Source: JBFLXB01 sp964570625
GTDB lineage: Bacteria > Nitrospirota > Nitrospiria > 2-01-FULL-66-17
Assembly (NCBI GenBank): GCA_964570625.1
Contig: CAZMYW010000017.1
Coordinates: 1-64,000 of the forward strand
Direction: 5' to 3'
Length of the DNA stretch: 64,000 nt
This document shows, piece after piece, positions 43,961-53,746 of the stretch. A program made the translations under genes and the position numbers. The notes under the pieces were generated by a model, which searched no databases, was not told where the DNA came from, and saw only the letters and a list, made by a program, of their open reading frames with translations. The first letter of the stretch is position 1; each line of letters starts with the position of its first letter.

Positions 43961-45035
43961 ATGCGACCAGCCATCACGTGGATAGCCAGCCTGAGTCTCA
44001 CACTTGTAGCCGCGACGTTCGCGGCCGCGCCCATCGAGGCCCGTCCGAAGAAGTCGGACGCGTACCCGCCGCAGACGCTGTATGACACGTTGCCCAGTCC
44101 GCCGTTTCACCTCTACCCGCTGCTCGCTCCGCCGATCCCGGCGTTCAATCTCCAGACAGCGGCGAAGATCGAACTCGGCAAGACCCTGTTCTTCGATCCC
44201 CGCCTCTCCAGGGACAACACCCTTGCCTGTGCCTCGTGCCACGTGCCCGCGCTGGGATTCTCGAACGGCCAACGCGTGGCCAAGGGAACCGACGGACGGA
44301 TCGGGACGCGCAACGTGCCGTCTCTCTACAACGTCGCGTATCGGACGCAGTTGTTCTGGGATGGACGCGTCTCATCGCTGGAACAACAGGTCCTGGAACC
44401 GATTCAGAACCCGATCGAAATGGGCCAGGACCTCCGACAACTCGTCGCGGAGCTCAACGCCGTGCCGGGTTATCTCGCCGCGTTCCGCGCGGTGTTCGGA
44501 ACCGGCGTCACCGCGGACGGCATCGCCCAAGCGATTGCGGCGTTCGAGCGGACGATCGTGTCCAGCCGCTCCCCGTGGGATCGGTTTATGGCCGGCGACG
44601 ACGCGGCGTTATCGGATTCCGCCAAACGAGGGGTCCGCATTTTCAACGAACGCGCCAAGTGCGTGACCTTGCCACAACGGGCCGAACTTCACCGACAACC
44701 AATTTCACGCCCTGGGCTTGCCCGCGCGCGACGGCATCCCGACCGACCAGGGACGATACGCGGTAACCTTGAACGACGATGACCTGGAGACCTTCCGGAC
44801 CCCGTCGCTGCGACAAGTCGCTGACAGCGCGCCCTATATGCACAACGGGATGTTCGCCACCCTGGAAGACGTGCTGGAGTTCTACGTCAAAGCCGAAGGG
44901 CAACCCGCCCATCGGCACCCGCTGATTACGCCGCTGGATCTGCTCACGGAACAGGACCAGAAGGACTTACTGGCGTTCATCCGCTCGCTGCAAAGTCAAC
45001 CGGTGGTGGTCATTCCGCCGCCGTTGCCCCGGTAA
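43961..45035 (+). pseudogene. Di-haem cytochrome c peroxidase (MauG/CcpA family), frameshifted
   Basis: Periplasmic di-haem peroxidase that would reduce H2O2 with electrons from cytochrome c. The signal peptide (MRPAITWIASLSLTLVAATFA) is followed by the first haem site CASCH and typical blocks (LSRDNTLACASCHVPALGFSNGQ, GRIGTRNVPSLYNVAYR, DGRVSSLEQQVLEPI). At 44669-44670 an extra T changes CVTCH, the second haem site, into CVTLP and shifts the frame. The intact 3' half continues in the next frame (NDDDLETFRTPSLRQVADSAPYMHNG) to the stop at 45035. Removing one T restores a full-length protein of about 357 residues. It may be a recent mutation or a sequencing error. Confidence 0.85.
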
Positions 45036-45119
45036 CCGGGGACTAGACCTCGTCGTCGGACTCTGCCATGATCACGCGACAACGAGCTGTCATCGTCAGG
45101 ATAGGAAAGGAACACGCCC

Positions 45120-46310
45120 ATGCTCCGCTTCGTTCGTCGATGTGTCCAGTTGAGTCTCTTGCTGTTGCCTCCCCTTTCGCTCCTGGTCGATCCGGCGGGG
45201 GCGGCTCCGTCCCCGTGCGCCACCCCGAATCCTTTCCCGCCCGCGTCGACGGTCCGGCTCGTCACCGCGTTCTCGGGCTTGAAGGCGCCGATCGGCCTCT
45301 CGCACGCGGGTGATGGATCGGGGCGGATCTTCATCGTCGAGCAGCGCGGAACGATTCAGGTCCGCAGACCCGGACAGAGCTGGGCCAAGACGTTTCTCGA
45401 CATCAGCGACCGCGTGACCTCGGGCGGCGAACTGGGGCTGCTGGGACTCGCGTTTCACCCCGACTTCGCCGAAAACGGCCGGTTCTTCGTCAACTACACC
45501 GCGCGGACCGGCGGCCTCCACACCGTGATCTCCGAGTTCCGGGTCAACGACAAACTCGATGAAGCCGACGGCCGGATCGAACGGATTCTCCTGGCGATCC
45601 CGCAGCCGTATTCCAACCACAACGGTGGAGAAATCGCGTTCGGACCCGATGGCTTGCTCTATATCGCCATGGGCGACGGCGGATCCGGCAACGATCCTCA
45701 GGGCAACGGTCAGAACCTGTCCTCCTTGCTCGGAAAAATCCTGCGCATCGACGTCGACCGATCGGAGGGGGAGAAGGCCTACGGGGTTCCGCCCGACAAC
45801 CCCTTTGTCAACCGCAAGCGCGCGGCGCCGGAAATCTGGGCGTATGGCCTGCGCAACCCCTGGCGAATGGCCTTCGATCCGGCGACCGGCTGGCTGTTTG
45901 CCGGAGACGTGGGCCAAAACACGCGCGAAGAGATCGACCTCATTCGCAAAGGGGGCAACTACGGCTGGAACGTCATGGAGGGAACGGTCTGCACGCCCGG
46001 CGTCAATCGCCGCTGCAAACCCTCGGGGTTCGAGCCGCCGATTATCGACTACGCGCGATCAAAAGGGACCACCGTGATCGGCGGGCGGGTGTATCGTGGA
46101 CACGCCATCCCTTCGCTCTGCGGCGTCTACGTCTACGGCGATTTCAACTCGGGGACGATCTGGGGACTCCGTTATGACGACGGCGCGGTGATCGAACAGC
46201 AACAGCTCGTGGACTCCGGCCGCAGCGTCTCGGCGTTCGGTGAGGATCAACAACGCGAATTGTACGTGGTGGACTACGCGGGAGAGATCCTCAAGATCGT
46301 GCCGCCGTAA
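45120..46310 (+). CDS. PQQ-dependent glucose/sorbosone dehydrogenase family protein (1)
   Basis: Exported quinoprotein-type six-bladed propeller of 396 residues, resembling soluble aldose sugar dehydrogenases (YliI/Asd) that oxidise sugars with PQQ. Signal peptide MLRFVRRCVQLSLLLLPPLSLL...AGAA precedes FSGLKAPIGLSHAGDGSGRIFIVEQRGTI, SGGELGLLGLAFHPDF, NHNGGEIAFGPDGLLYIAMGDGG, EIWAYGLRNPWRM and KGGNYGWNVMEG, all family hallmarks. Cysteines CTPGVNRRC could form a disulfide. GGAAAGGAA lies upstream. The next gene is its close paralogue. Confidence 0.88.
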   Translation: MLRFVRRCVQLSLLLLPPLSLLVDPAGAAPSPCATPNPFPPASTVRLVTAFSGLKAPIGLSHAGDGSGRIFIVEQRGTIQVRRPGQSWAKTFLDISDRVTSGGELGLLGLAFHPDFAENGRFFVNYTARTGGLHTVISEFRVNDKLDEADGRIERILLAIPQPYSNHNGGEIAFGPDGLLYIAMGDGGSGNDPQGNGQNLSSLLGKILRIDVDRSEGEKAYGVPPDNPFVNRKRAAPEIWAYGLRNPWRMAFDPATGWLFAGDVGQNTREEIDLIRKGGNYGWNVMEGTVCTPGVNRRCKPSGFEPPIIDYARSKGTTVIGGRVYRGHAIPSLCGVYVYGDFNSGTIWGLRYDDGAVIEQQQLVDSGRSVSAFGEDQQRELYVVDYAGEILKIVPP

Positions 46311-46345
46311 CCCCGCGTGTTCACGTCGGCATCAAGGAGATTGTT

Positions 46346-47536
46346 ATGCCCTCCGCTGTGACCCCGTCATGTCGTGCAGCGTTCCTGGCGTCATGCGTCC
46401 TCCTCACCATGGCCGTCCCGGTGTCGGCCGCCGGCGTGACTCCCTGCTCCACCGCCGACCCGTCGTCACGTATGCCCAAGGTTCGTCTCGCTTCGGCCTT
46501 CTCGGGGTTCATCATGCCGGTCGGGATCTTCCACGCAGGTGACGGGTCTCTGCGGCAATTCATCGTCGAACAACGGGGCGTCATCAAGCTCCAGCGTCCG
46601 GCCCGACCCGGATTCACCACGTTCCTGGACATCGTCGGTCGCGTCACCTCCGGCGGCGAGTTGGGCCTCTTGGGGCTCGCGTTCCACCCGAACTTCGCCG
46701 ACAACGGTCGCCTGTTCGTCAATTACACCTCGTCCCAGGGCGGGCGGCACACCGTGATCTCCGAGTTCCGGGTGGGAGAGACACCCGACGAGGTCGATCC
46801 ACGAACCGAACGCATTCTGCTGACGATCCCCCAACCATATAAGAACCACAACGGCGGCGACCTGGCGTTTGGGCCGGATGGGTTGCTCTACATCGCGCTC
46901 GGCGACGGGGGGAGCAAGAACGACCCGCATGGAAACGCCCAGAACCTGTCGACACTGCTGGGCAAGATTTTGCGGATCGACGTTGATCGTCGGGATCCCA
47001 AGTTGCCGTACGGCCTTCCACCGGATAACCCGTTCGTCGGTCGAGCGGGGGCTGCGCCGGAAATCTGGGCCTACGGCCTGCGCAACCCCTGGCGCTTCTC
47101 GTTCGATGCGGTGACCGGGTGGCTGTTCGCAGGCGACGTGGGCCAGGGCGCGCGCGAAGAGATCGACCTGATCCGCAAAGGCGGCAACTACGGCTGGAAC
47201 GTCATGGAGGGCACGATCTGTACGCCGGGCGTGAATCCCGGGTGCGCGCCAGAGGGTTTTGAGCCCCCGCTCCTCGACTACCGGCGCAAGGAAGGCACCA
47301 CCGTGATCGGCGGGCGGGTGTATCGCGGCACCGCCATTCCGGCGTTGTGCGGCGTCTACGTGTATGGCGACTTCGGGTCGGGACGGATCTGGGGTTTCCG
47401 GTATGACGGGAACACGGTCACCGGCCAGAAACAACTGCTCAAAACAGGCCGACGGATCTCGGCTTTCGGGGAAGATGAGCAGCGGGAATTGTACGTCGTC
47501 GACTACGAAGGAGAGATTCTCAAAGTTATTCCCTAA
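46346..47536 (+). CDS. PQQ-dependent glucose/sorbosone dehydrogenase family protein (2)
   Basis: Tandem paralogue of the preceding gene, also 396 residues and similar throughout: signal peptide (CRAAFLASCVLLTMAVPVSA), FSGFIMPVGIFHAGDGS, SGGELGLLGLAFHPNF, NHNGGDLAFGPDGLLYIALGDGG, EIWAYGLRNPWRF, KGGNYGWNVMEG and CTPGVNPGC. Differences concentrate in surface loops, for example around residues 110-120 and 205-215. It starts 35 nt after the first copy with AAGGAG upstream, so the two likely share a transcript. No PQQ synthesis genes are nearby. Confidence 0.88.
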   Translation: MPSAVTPSCRAAFLASCVLLTMAVPVSAAGVTPCSTADPSSRMPKVRLASAFSGFIMPVGIFHAGDGSLRQFIVEQRGVIKLQRPARPGFTTFLDIVGRVTSGGELGLLGLAFHPNFADNGRLFVNYTSSQGGRHTVISEFRVGETPDEVDPRTERILLTIPQPYKNHNGGDLAFGPDGLLYIALGDGGSKNDPHGNAQNLSTLLGKILRIDVDRRDPKLPYGLPPDNPFVGRAGAAPEIWAYGLRNPWRFSFDAVTGWLFAGDVGQGAREEIDLIRKGGNYGWNVMEGTICTPGVNPGCAPEGFEPPLLDYRRKEGTTVIGGRVYRGTAIPALCGVYVYGDFGSGRIWGFRYDGNTVTGQKQLLKTGRRISAFGEDEQRELYVVDYEGEILKVIP

Positions 47537-47612
47537 CACCCCGCACGCAACCACCCCTTCTCCAGGGCGGCTTGCGCTCCACCCGCTCCTCCAGATCGCT
47601 CATGTCGTCAGC

Positions 47613-48419
47613 TTATTGAACCGGCCTCCGGCTTCTGGCCGGGTCGACCGCGTCTTGCAGCCTATCTCCGAGCAGGTTGAACGCCAGCATGGTGATGACG
47701 ATCACGAGACTGGGGAACACGATCACGTGTGGATAGAACTTGATGGCCGACCACCCCTCCCCGGCCAGGCTGCCCCAACTGGTCTGCGGAGGCGCGATCC
47801 CCAGCCCGACGAAACTCACAGTGGATTCGGCCAGGATGCCCGCCGGAATCCGGAACGTGAGGGTCACGATCAACGGCCCGATGGTCTGAGGCAACAAATG
47901 CCGGAACAGAATCCGGGCGTGACTGGCTCCCGAGGCTCTGGCGGCTTCGACGAACGGTTGTTCGCGCCAACGCAGGATTTCTCCGCGCATCAATCTCGCC
48001 ACCGTCATCCACCCGACCAGGCTGATCGCGGCGACCATGCTGGGCACTCCGCGCCCGAGCCACAGGCTGAGTAAAATGATGACCAGCAAGTCTGGCACGG
48101 CGTGGAACGCCTCCAGACTCCGCATCATCACCTGATCCGTTCGCCCACCCACATAACCCGAGACCGCGCCGTACGCAGTGCCCAACGCAAGCGCGACCAG
48201 CGCGGAACCGAGTCCGATCAGCAGCGAAGTGCGCGTGCCGTAGATCACGCGGGACAACAGATCGCGGCCCAGCCGGTCGGTCCCCATCCAGTGCGCCTCC
48301 GAGGGCGACACATAGAGGGCCGTGGTGTCTTGCGCGTCGTAGGGATAGGGCGCGAGCGCGGGTGCGAACACCGCCACCAGGAACACGAGCGCCACCACCC
48401 CGACGTTGATCCCGGTCAT
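47613..48419 (-). CDS. Oligopeptide/dipeptide ABC transporter permease (DppC-like)
   Basis: Inner-membrane permease of 268 residues with about six segments. The permease hallmark EAARASGASHARILFRHLLPQTIGPL (EAA loop) and DRLGRDLLSRVIYGTRTSLLIG near the N-terminus match the OppC/DppC family. The ATG at 48419 is 10 nt after the partner's stop; the longer frame from 48509 would overlap it. It is last of the minus-strand gene train. Confidence 0.88.
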   Translation of the reverse strand: MTGINVGVVALVFLVAVFAPALAPYPYDAQDTTALYVSPSEAHWMGTDRLGRDLLSRVIYGTRTSLLIGLGSALVALALGTAYGAVSGYVGGRTDQVMMRSLEAFHAVPDLLVIILLSLWLGRGVPSMVAAISLVGWMTVARLMRGEILRWREQPFVEAARASGASHARILFRHLLPQTIGPLIVTLTFRIPAGILAESTVSFVGLGIAPPQTSWGSLAGEGWSAIKFYPHVIVFPSLVIVITMLAFNLLGDRLQDAVDPARSRRPVQ

Positions 48420-48429
48420 CGGAGCGGAG

Positions 48430-49347
48430 TCACTCGAGCCTGATGCGAGGGTCGAGCCGAGCGGACACGATGTCTGCGAGCAGATTGGCGGCGACCAGGA
48501 GCCCGGCATACAACAGCGTCACGCCCATGATCAACGGGTAATCCCGGTTGGTGACGGCCGTGATAAAGAACCGCCCCATTCCGGGCACGGCGAAGAGGAA
48601 CTCCACCACAAACGACCCCGTGATCAGCGTCGCGGTGAGCGGGCCGAGCACCGTCACCACCGGCATCAGCGCGTTGGGCAGTTGGTGACCGATCAAGACG
48701 GCGCGTGCGCTCAACCCTTTGGCGTACGCCGTCTTCAAGTAGTCTTGCCGCGAGGTGTCCAGCAGGCTGGACCGGGTCAACCGCGCGATGTAGGCCGCAG
48801 GCGCCAGACCCAGCGTCAATGCAGGGAGCACTAGATATCGCGGTCCTTCCCACAAGGCCGGCGGTAGCCAATGCCACTGGTGCGCCACGATCAATACCAA
48901 CGCCACACCGAGCACGAAGTTCGGCAGCGCCACACCCGCGGTGGCCAGCACCATCGCTCCGTGATCGATCCAGCCGCGCGGACGATGACCCGCGGCGATG
49001 CCGAATCCCAACCCCAGCACCACGGCCACGCTCAACGCCATCATGCCGAGCCCGAACGACACCGGAAACGTCTCGACCAGAATCGTGGACACGTCGCGTC
49101 CGAGGTATTTGAACGACGGGCCCAAATCTCCATGTGCGACGCCCCCGATGTAGCGCACGTATTGAAGCCACAGCGGGTCGTCCAAGTGGTACTTGGCTTC
49201 GACGTTTGCGCGAATCTCCGGAGGCAATTGTCGTTCGGAATCGAACGGCCCCCCGGGGGCCGCACGCAGGAGCACGAAGGTCAGGGTCGCGACCAGCCAC
49301 AACACGCCGATTCCCCACACCAGGCGGCGAAGGATCAGCCGGATCAT
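48430..49347 (-). CDS. Oligopeptide/dipeptide ABC transporter permease (DppB-like)
   Basis: 305-residue inner-membrane permease of the OppB/DppB family: start MIRLILRRLVWGIGVLWLVATLTFVLLR, the periplasmic loop YHLDDPLWLQYVRYIGGVAHGDLG, the EAA-loop equivalent DYLKTAYAKGLSARAVLIGHQLPNAL, and VPGMGRFFITAVTNRDYPLI at the C-terminus. Its ATG overlaps the binding-protein stop as ATGA. Confidence 0.9.
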   Translation of the reverse strand: MIRLILRRLVWGIGVLWLVATLTFVLLRAAPGGPFDSERQLPPEIRANVEAKYHLDDPLWLQYVRYIGGVAHGDLGPSFKYLGRDVSTILVETFPVSFGLGMMALSVAVVLGLGFGIAAGHRPRGWIDHGAMVLATAGVALPNFVLGVALVLIVAHQWHWLPPALWEGPRYLVLPALTLGLAPAAYIARLTRSSLLDTSRQDYLKTAYAKGLSARAVLIGHQLPNALMPVVTVLGPLTATLITGSFVVEFLFAVPGMGRFFITAVTNRDYPLIMGVTLLYAGLLVAANLLADIVSARLDPRIRLE

Positions 49348-50903
49348 TTCCGCCCCGTGTCCATGGCAATGCCTTGCAGCGAGAGAATTTCCATCGCGTT
49401 CAAATCAAACCCTCTGACCCAGGGCTTCACCAGGATATTCTGGACGTGCGTGAACAGCGGGACAATCGGGACGTCTTCTTCGGTCAAGAGTCGTTGCGCC
49501 TCACGATACATGGCCCAGCGCCTCGCCGCATCCGTCTCGCTCGCCGCCGCCGCCACCAGGGCGTCGTACTTCGCATTGGCCCACCGGGTGTGGTTGTTGC
49601 CGGAGTCCGCGGTGAACAAGGCCAGAAAATTGTCCGGGTCCGGGTAATCCGCCCCCCATCCCAGCCGAAACATGGCCGGCGCGTCTTGCTCCAGCCGCTG
49701 TAAGTAAACCTTCCACTCCACATTGTCCAAGCGGACATCGATCCCCAGCGCCCGCTTCCACTGCGCTTGAAGATTCTCGGCGATCAGCGTGTTCACCGGC
49801 CCCGTGTTGTAGACGTACTCAACAACCGGGAACCCGCGACCTCCCGGAAAACCGGCCTCGGCCAGCAGCGTCCTGGCCCGCTCGGGATCGTAGGGCAACC
49901 CCACGTCCGGCTCGTATCCCGGCATGCCGGGCGGCACCCAACTGCGCGCGGCCCGCTCCCCGCCCCGCAGGATTTTGGGGAATTCTTCGCGATCGATGGC
50001 CAGCGCGAAGGCGCGCCGGACACGGGGATCGGTAAATGGCCGTTTCTTGACGTTGAAGCCCGCGTAGTACCCCCGCAGAATGGGCACCCTCCGGTGCTCC
50101 GGCGTCCCTTCAAACGAGGGAATGGCTTCAGGCGGCAATTGCGCGTAATCGAGGTCTCCGGTCTCGTACAATGTGAGTTCGGTCGTGCGCTCGTTCACCA
50201 CATACATCCGAACCCGGTCGAGTTTGGGTTTGCCGCCGTAGTAGCCGGGATTGGCGGACAAGGTGAGCCGGTACTCATGCCGCCATTCATCCAATCGGAA
50301 CGGACCGTTGGTCACCAGGTACGGGGGATCGGTCCACTGGTCGCCGTGCCGATCAATCAGATCGTTCCGTTGCGGGAAGGTCACCATAAATGTGGTTAAA
50401 CTCGGGAAATACACCAATGGTTGTTCAAGAATAACTTCCAGTTCCGTGGCGGAACGAGCCGTGACGCCGACCGCAGACGGGTCGGTGATTCGCCCGGTGT
50501 TGTACGCCTTCGCGTTCACTACCGGATATAAGAAATAGGCGTACTGCGCTGCGGTCTTGGGATCCAGCAGGCGTTTCCAGGCGTATTCGAAGTGCTCCGC
50601 GGTCACGGGGGTGCCGTCGGACCAGGCCACATCCGTTCGCAGGTGGAACACGTAGCGCCGGCCACCGTCGAAGACGTCCCATGAAGACGCGATGGCCGGT
50701 ACGGGACGTAACTCATGGTCGAACCGGGTCAGCCCGTCCATGAGGTTCTCAATTACTGTGATGGAGACGCTGTCGGTGGCCAGCGACCAGTCGAGTGTGG
50801 GCGGCTCGTTGGACAGGACGAGACGGAAGGTGTTGGCGTCGGGATTCGACGGGGCGCGGCACGCCCCCAGCAGCGCTGCAACGATCAGGAGACGGACCAG
50901 CAC
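49344..50903 (-). CDS. Peptide ABC transporter substrate-binding lipoprotein
   Basis: A 519-residue family 5 solute-binding protein. Signal peptide with lipobox LGAC (Cys15) predicts a membrane-anchored periplasmic lipoprotein. OppA/DppA blocks include NEPPTLDWSLATDSVS, LMDGLTRFDHELRPVPAIASSWDVFDGGRRYVFHLR, WSDGTPVTAEHFEYAWKR and RWAMYREAQRLL. GTG start at 50903 overlaps the phosphomannomutase gene by 19 nt. It should capture oligopeptides for the two permeases; no ATPase gene is adjacent. Confidence 0.9.
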   Translation of the reverse strand: MLVRLLIVAALLGACRAPSNPDANTFRLVLSNEPPTLDWSLATDSVSITVIENLMDGLTRFDHELRPVPAIASSWDVFDGGRRYVFHLRTDVAWSDGTPVTAEHFEYAWKRLLDPKTAAQYAYFLYPVVNAKAYNTGRITDPSAVGVTARSATELEVILEQPLVYFPSLTTFMVTFPQRNDLIDRHGDQWTDPPYLVTNGPFRLDEWRHEYRLTLSANPGYYGGKPKLDRVRMYVVNERTTELTLYETGDLDYAQLPPEAIPSFEGTPEHRRVPILRGYYAGFNVKKRPFTDPRVRRAFALAIDREEFPKILRGGERAARSWVPPGMPGYEPDVGLPYDPERARTLLAEAGFPGGRGFPVVEYVYNTGPVNTLIAENLQAQWKRALGIDVRLDNVEWKVYLQRLEQDAPAMFRLGWGADYPDPDNFLALFTADSGNNHTRWANAKYDALVAAAASETDAARRWAMYREAQRLLTEEDVPIVPLFTHVQNILVKPWVRGFDLNAMEILSLQGIAMDTGRK

Positions 50904-52282
50904 TCCTTGACCCGTGACTCCATCGCCGATCGGATGGCCGCGAGGTGCTCGTCCGTGTCGGCTTCAAACCGCAGCACCAGCACCGGTTGCGTGTTGGACG
51001 CCCGGACCAGGCCCCACCCGTGGGCCGTGCGGACGCGGACGCCGTCCACGTCGATGACCTGCAGGATCGGGAGCGGAAAGGCGCTGGGATTGTCGAGCGC
51101 GTCGCGGAAAAACGCCTGCAGCCGGCCGATGACGCCGAACTTTTGTTCATCCGGACAATCGACTCGAATCTCGGGCGTGACGATGGTCTGAGGCAAACGC
51201 GATGCAAGGGAGGAGAGGGATTGCCCTTCTCGCACCAACAGCTCGATGACTCGGCACGAGGCGTACATGGCGTCGTCATAGCCGTAATAGCGGTCGGCAA
51301 AGAATATATGCCCGCTCATTTCGCCGCCCAGCGGGGCAGAGAGTTCTTTCATCCGCGCTTTGATCACCGAGTGGCCCGTTTTCCACATCACGCCGCGACC
51401 GCCCAGCCTCGCGATCTCGTCATACAGCACCTGCGAGCATTTCGCTTCCGCGATCACGGGCGCGCCTGGATGGTCGGCCAACACCGGCCCCGCCAGCAGC
51501 GCCAGGAGACGGTCGCCCCACAACACCTCGCCCCGTTCATCCACCACGCCGATCCGGTCCGCATCTCCGTCGTACGCAATCCCCAAATCAGCCTGATCAT
51601 GCCTGACCGCCGCCATCAGATCCCGGAGGTTCTCGAGCACGGTGGGGTCGGGATGGTGGTGGGGAAACCTCGCGTCAGGTTCGCTGTACAGTTCGATCAC
51701 CTCGCATCCGATTGCGCGCAACAGGGCCGGCGCCACCAGCCCGGCCACGCCGTTGCCGGAGTCGACGACCACGCGAAGCGGTTTCCGATTCGCACGCGCG
51801 ATCCGAGTCGAGAACTGTTCCGTGATCTCCCGCAGGTACGGCGGGATGATCGAATACTCGGATCCCTGTCCGCGGCCGGTCACGCGTTCGCCGCTCTCAA
51901 CCGCACGCCTGAGCGACTGAATCGCCTCGCCGTAGATCGCTTCCTTGCCCACGCATATTTTGAGGCCGTTGAATTCCGGCGGGTTGTGACTGCCCGTGAT
52001 CATGACCCCGCCATCCACGGTTAAGTGAAACAGCGAGTAATACAACAACGGCGTGGGGCACACACCCAAGTCGATCACATCCACTCCGGTGGATCGGATA
52101 CCTGTTGCCAGCCGGTCCCGAATCGGGGCCGAGTGGTCCCGCACGTCCCGCGCCAGCGTGACTTTGGCGCCCCCGGCTCGACGGATCACCGACCCGTACG
52201 CGACACCGACTTGTTCCGCCACGTCGAACGTGAGGTCTTTTCCCACCACACCTCGAATGTCGTATTCCCGGTAGATGCTCAT
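50885..52282 (-). CDS. algC: Phosphomannomutase/phosphoglucomutase
   Basis: Interconverts hexose 6- and 1-phosphates, supplying mannose 1-phosphate for GDP-mannose. The 465-residue alpha-D-phosphohexomutase has the phosphoserine loop ITGSHNPPEFNG, the Mg2+ loop AYDGDADRIG, the sugar-binding loop GGEMSGHIFF and the phosphate-binding C-terminal domain (VRASNTQPVLVLRFEA). Start ATG at 52282 with AGAGGAA upstream. It lies 16 nt after manC, so the two catalyse consecutive steps. Confidence 0.93.
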   Translation of the reverse strand: MSIYREYDIRGVVGKDLTFDVAEQVGVAYGSVIRRAGGAKVTLARDVRDHSAPIRDRLATGIRSTGVDVIDLGVCPTPLLYYSLFHLTVDGGVMITGSHNPPEFNGLKICVGKEAIYGEAIQSLRRAVESGERVTGRGQGSEYSIIPPYLREITEQFSTRIARANRKPLRVVVDSGNGVAGLVAPALLRAIGCEVIELYSEPDARFPHHHPDPTVLENLRDLMAAVRHDQADLGIAYDGDADRIGVVDERGEVLWGDRLLALLAGPVLADHPGAPVIAEAKCSQVLYDEIARLGGRGVMWKTGHSVIKARMKELSAPLGGEMSGHIFFADRYYGYDDAMYASCRVIELLVREGQSLSSLASRLPQTIVTPEIRVDCPDEQKFGVIGRLQAFFRDALDNPSAFPLPILQVIDVDGVRVRTAHGWGLVRASNTQPVLVLRFEADTDEHLAAIRSAMESRVKECWSVS

Positions 52283-52297
52283 GACACGCGTGTTCCT

Positions 52298-53746
52298 CTA
52301 TTTTCGCCCGAAGTCATCATCGAACCGTACGATATCGTCCTCGCCGAGGTACGGGCCGTTCTGCACTTCGATAATCTCAAGTGGAACTTGAGGATCGACG
52401 TTCTCGAGACGGTGTTTGGTCTGCGGCGGGATGTAGGTGCTTTCGTTGGTCTTGACGTCGTAGACGCGGTCCCCGCACGTCACCCGCGCTGTGCCACCGA
52501 CCACCACCCAGTGTTCACTGCGCTGGCGGTGCATTTGGAGGCTGAGACGGGAAACCGGGCTGACGAGGATCCTCTTGATCTTGTACCCGGTTCCTTCTTC
52601 AAGCACCGTATACGTGCCCCAGGGGCGCTGGACGGTTTTATGGACGATGTGTTCTTGAGCGCGCTGAGCTTCCAACGCCTCCACCACTTTGCGGACTTCT
52701 TGCGTTCGGTCTTTGGCGCACACGAGCGTGGCGTCCGGCGTGTCCACGACCACGAGGTTGTCCAACCCGATCGTCGCGACCACACGATCTTGCGCGTACA
52801 CGATCGATCGGTGGCTGCCCACGTCCACCACCCGCCCGCTGATGACGTTGCCGCGTTCGTCCTTGGCCGCGATGTCATCGAGCGCGGCCCAGCTTCCGAC
52901 GTCGCTCCACCCGAACTCCGCGGGAACCACTGCGACGCGCTTTGACCGTTCCATCACCGCATAGTCGATGGAGACCGATTCAGCCGCCTCGTAGAGCACC
53001 TGCAGGCGCGTCTCGTCCACAACGGAAGCCGCCAAAGCGCTTGCAATCTCGGCGCCGGCCGACGCGATATCAGGGACGTAACGTTGTAACTCATCCACGA
53101 CGTCCGAGACTCGCCACACGAACATTCCCGAGTTCCAGAAGTAGTTCCCGCTGGCCAGGTACTTCTTGGCGCGCGCTCGATCGGGTTTCTCCACGAACCG
53201 CTCAACGCGAAACGCTTCGGCACCGCGCGTCTTCTTCCTCCCCTTTCGGACCAGCGGCGCCCCTCGCTTGATGTATCCGTATCCGGTTTCCGGCCTGCGG
53301 GGAACGATCCCGATCGTCACCAGGTACCCTTCACGCGCGACCTCAGCCGCAAGGGCTAGGCTCGCGCGAAAGGCGTCCGGCTTGGCCACGGTGTGATCCG
53401 CGGGCAACACGGCCATTACCGCATCGGAATCCACGGCCAGCAACCGCTCGGCCGCTACGGCAATCGCAAGCGCCGTGTTGCGACCCACGGGTTCGCTCAT
53501 GACCGAGGCGCCGATGTTGACGACACGTAATTGCCTACGTGTCTCATCCACCAGTTCGCGGCCCGTCACGACCCAGATCCGTTCGACAGGTACCGAGGGC
53601 TCGATCCGCAGCACCGTGTCTTGGAGCATCGTCTGCTCGCCGATCAGCGAAAGGAGTTGTTTCGGTGCCAGCCGCCGGGAAAGCGGCCAAAACCGCGTTC
53701 CGCTGCCTCCAGCCAGAATCACCGCGTAGAGATGAGCGTCGTTCAT
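52298..53746 (-). CDS. manC: Mannose-1-phosphate guanylyltransferase / mannose-6-phosphate isomerase
   Basis: Bifunctional AlgA/ManC type enzyme making GDP-mannose. The 482-residue protein has the nucleotidyltransferase signature LAGGSGTRFWPLSR at the N-terminus, FVEKPDRARA, NSGMFVWR, and a C-terminal cupin isomerase domain (about 365-482) with RPWGTYTVLEEG, LSLQMHRQRSEHWVVVGG and PPQTKHRLEN. ATG overlaps vanZ stop as ATGA. GDP-mannose probably feeds exopolysaccharide or LPS. Confidence 0.94.
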   Translation of the reverse strand: MNDAHLYAVILAGGSGTRFWPLSRRLAPKQLLSLIGEQTMLQDTVLRIEPSVPVERIWVVTGRELVDETRRQLRVVNIGASVMSEPVGRNTALAIAVAAERLLAVDSDAVMAVLPADHTVAKPDAFRASLALAAEVAREGYLVTIGIVPRRPETGYGYIKRGAPLVRKGRKKTRGAEAFRVERFVEKPDRARAKKYLASGNYFWNSGMFVWRVSDVVDELQRYVPDIASAGAEIASALAASVVDETRLQVLYEAAESVSIDYAVMERSKRVAVVPAEFGWSDVGSWAALDDIAAKDERGNVISGRVVDVGSHRSIVYAQDRVVATIGLDNLVVVDTPDATLVCAKDRTQEVRKVVEALEAQRAQEHIVHKTVQRPWGTYTVLEEGTGYKIKRILVSPVSRLSLQMHRQRSEHWVVVGGTARVTCGDRVYDVKTNESTYIPPQTKHRLENVDPQVPLEIIEVQNGPYLGEDDIVRFDDDFGRK

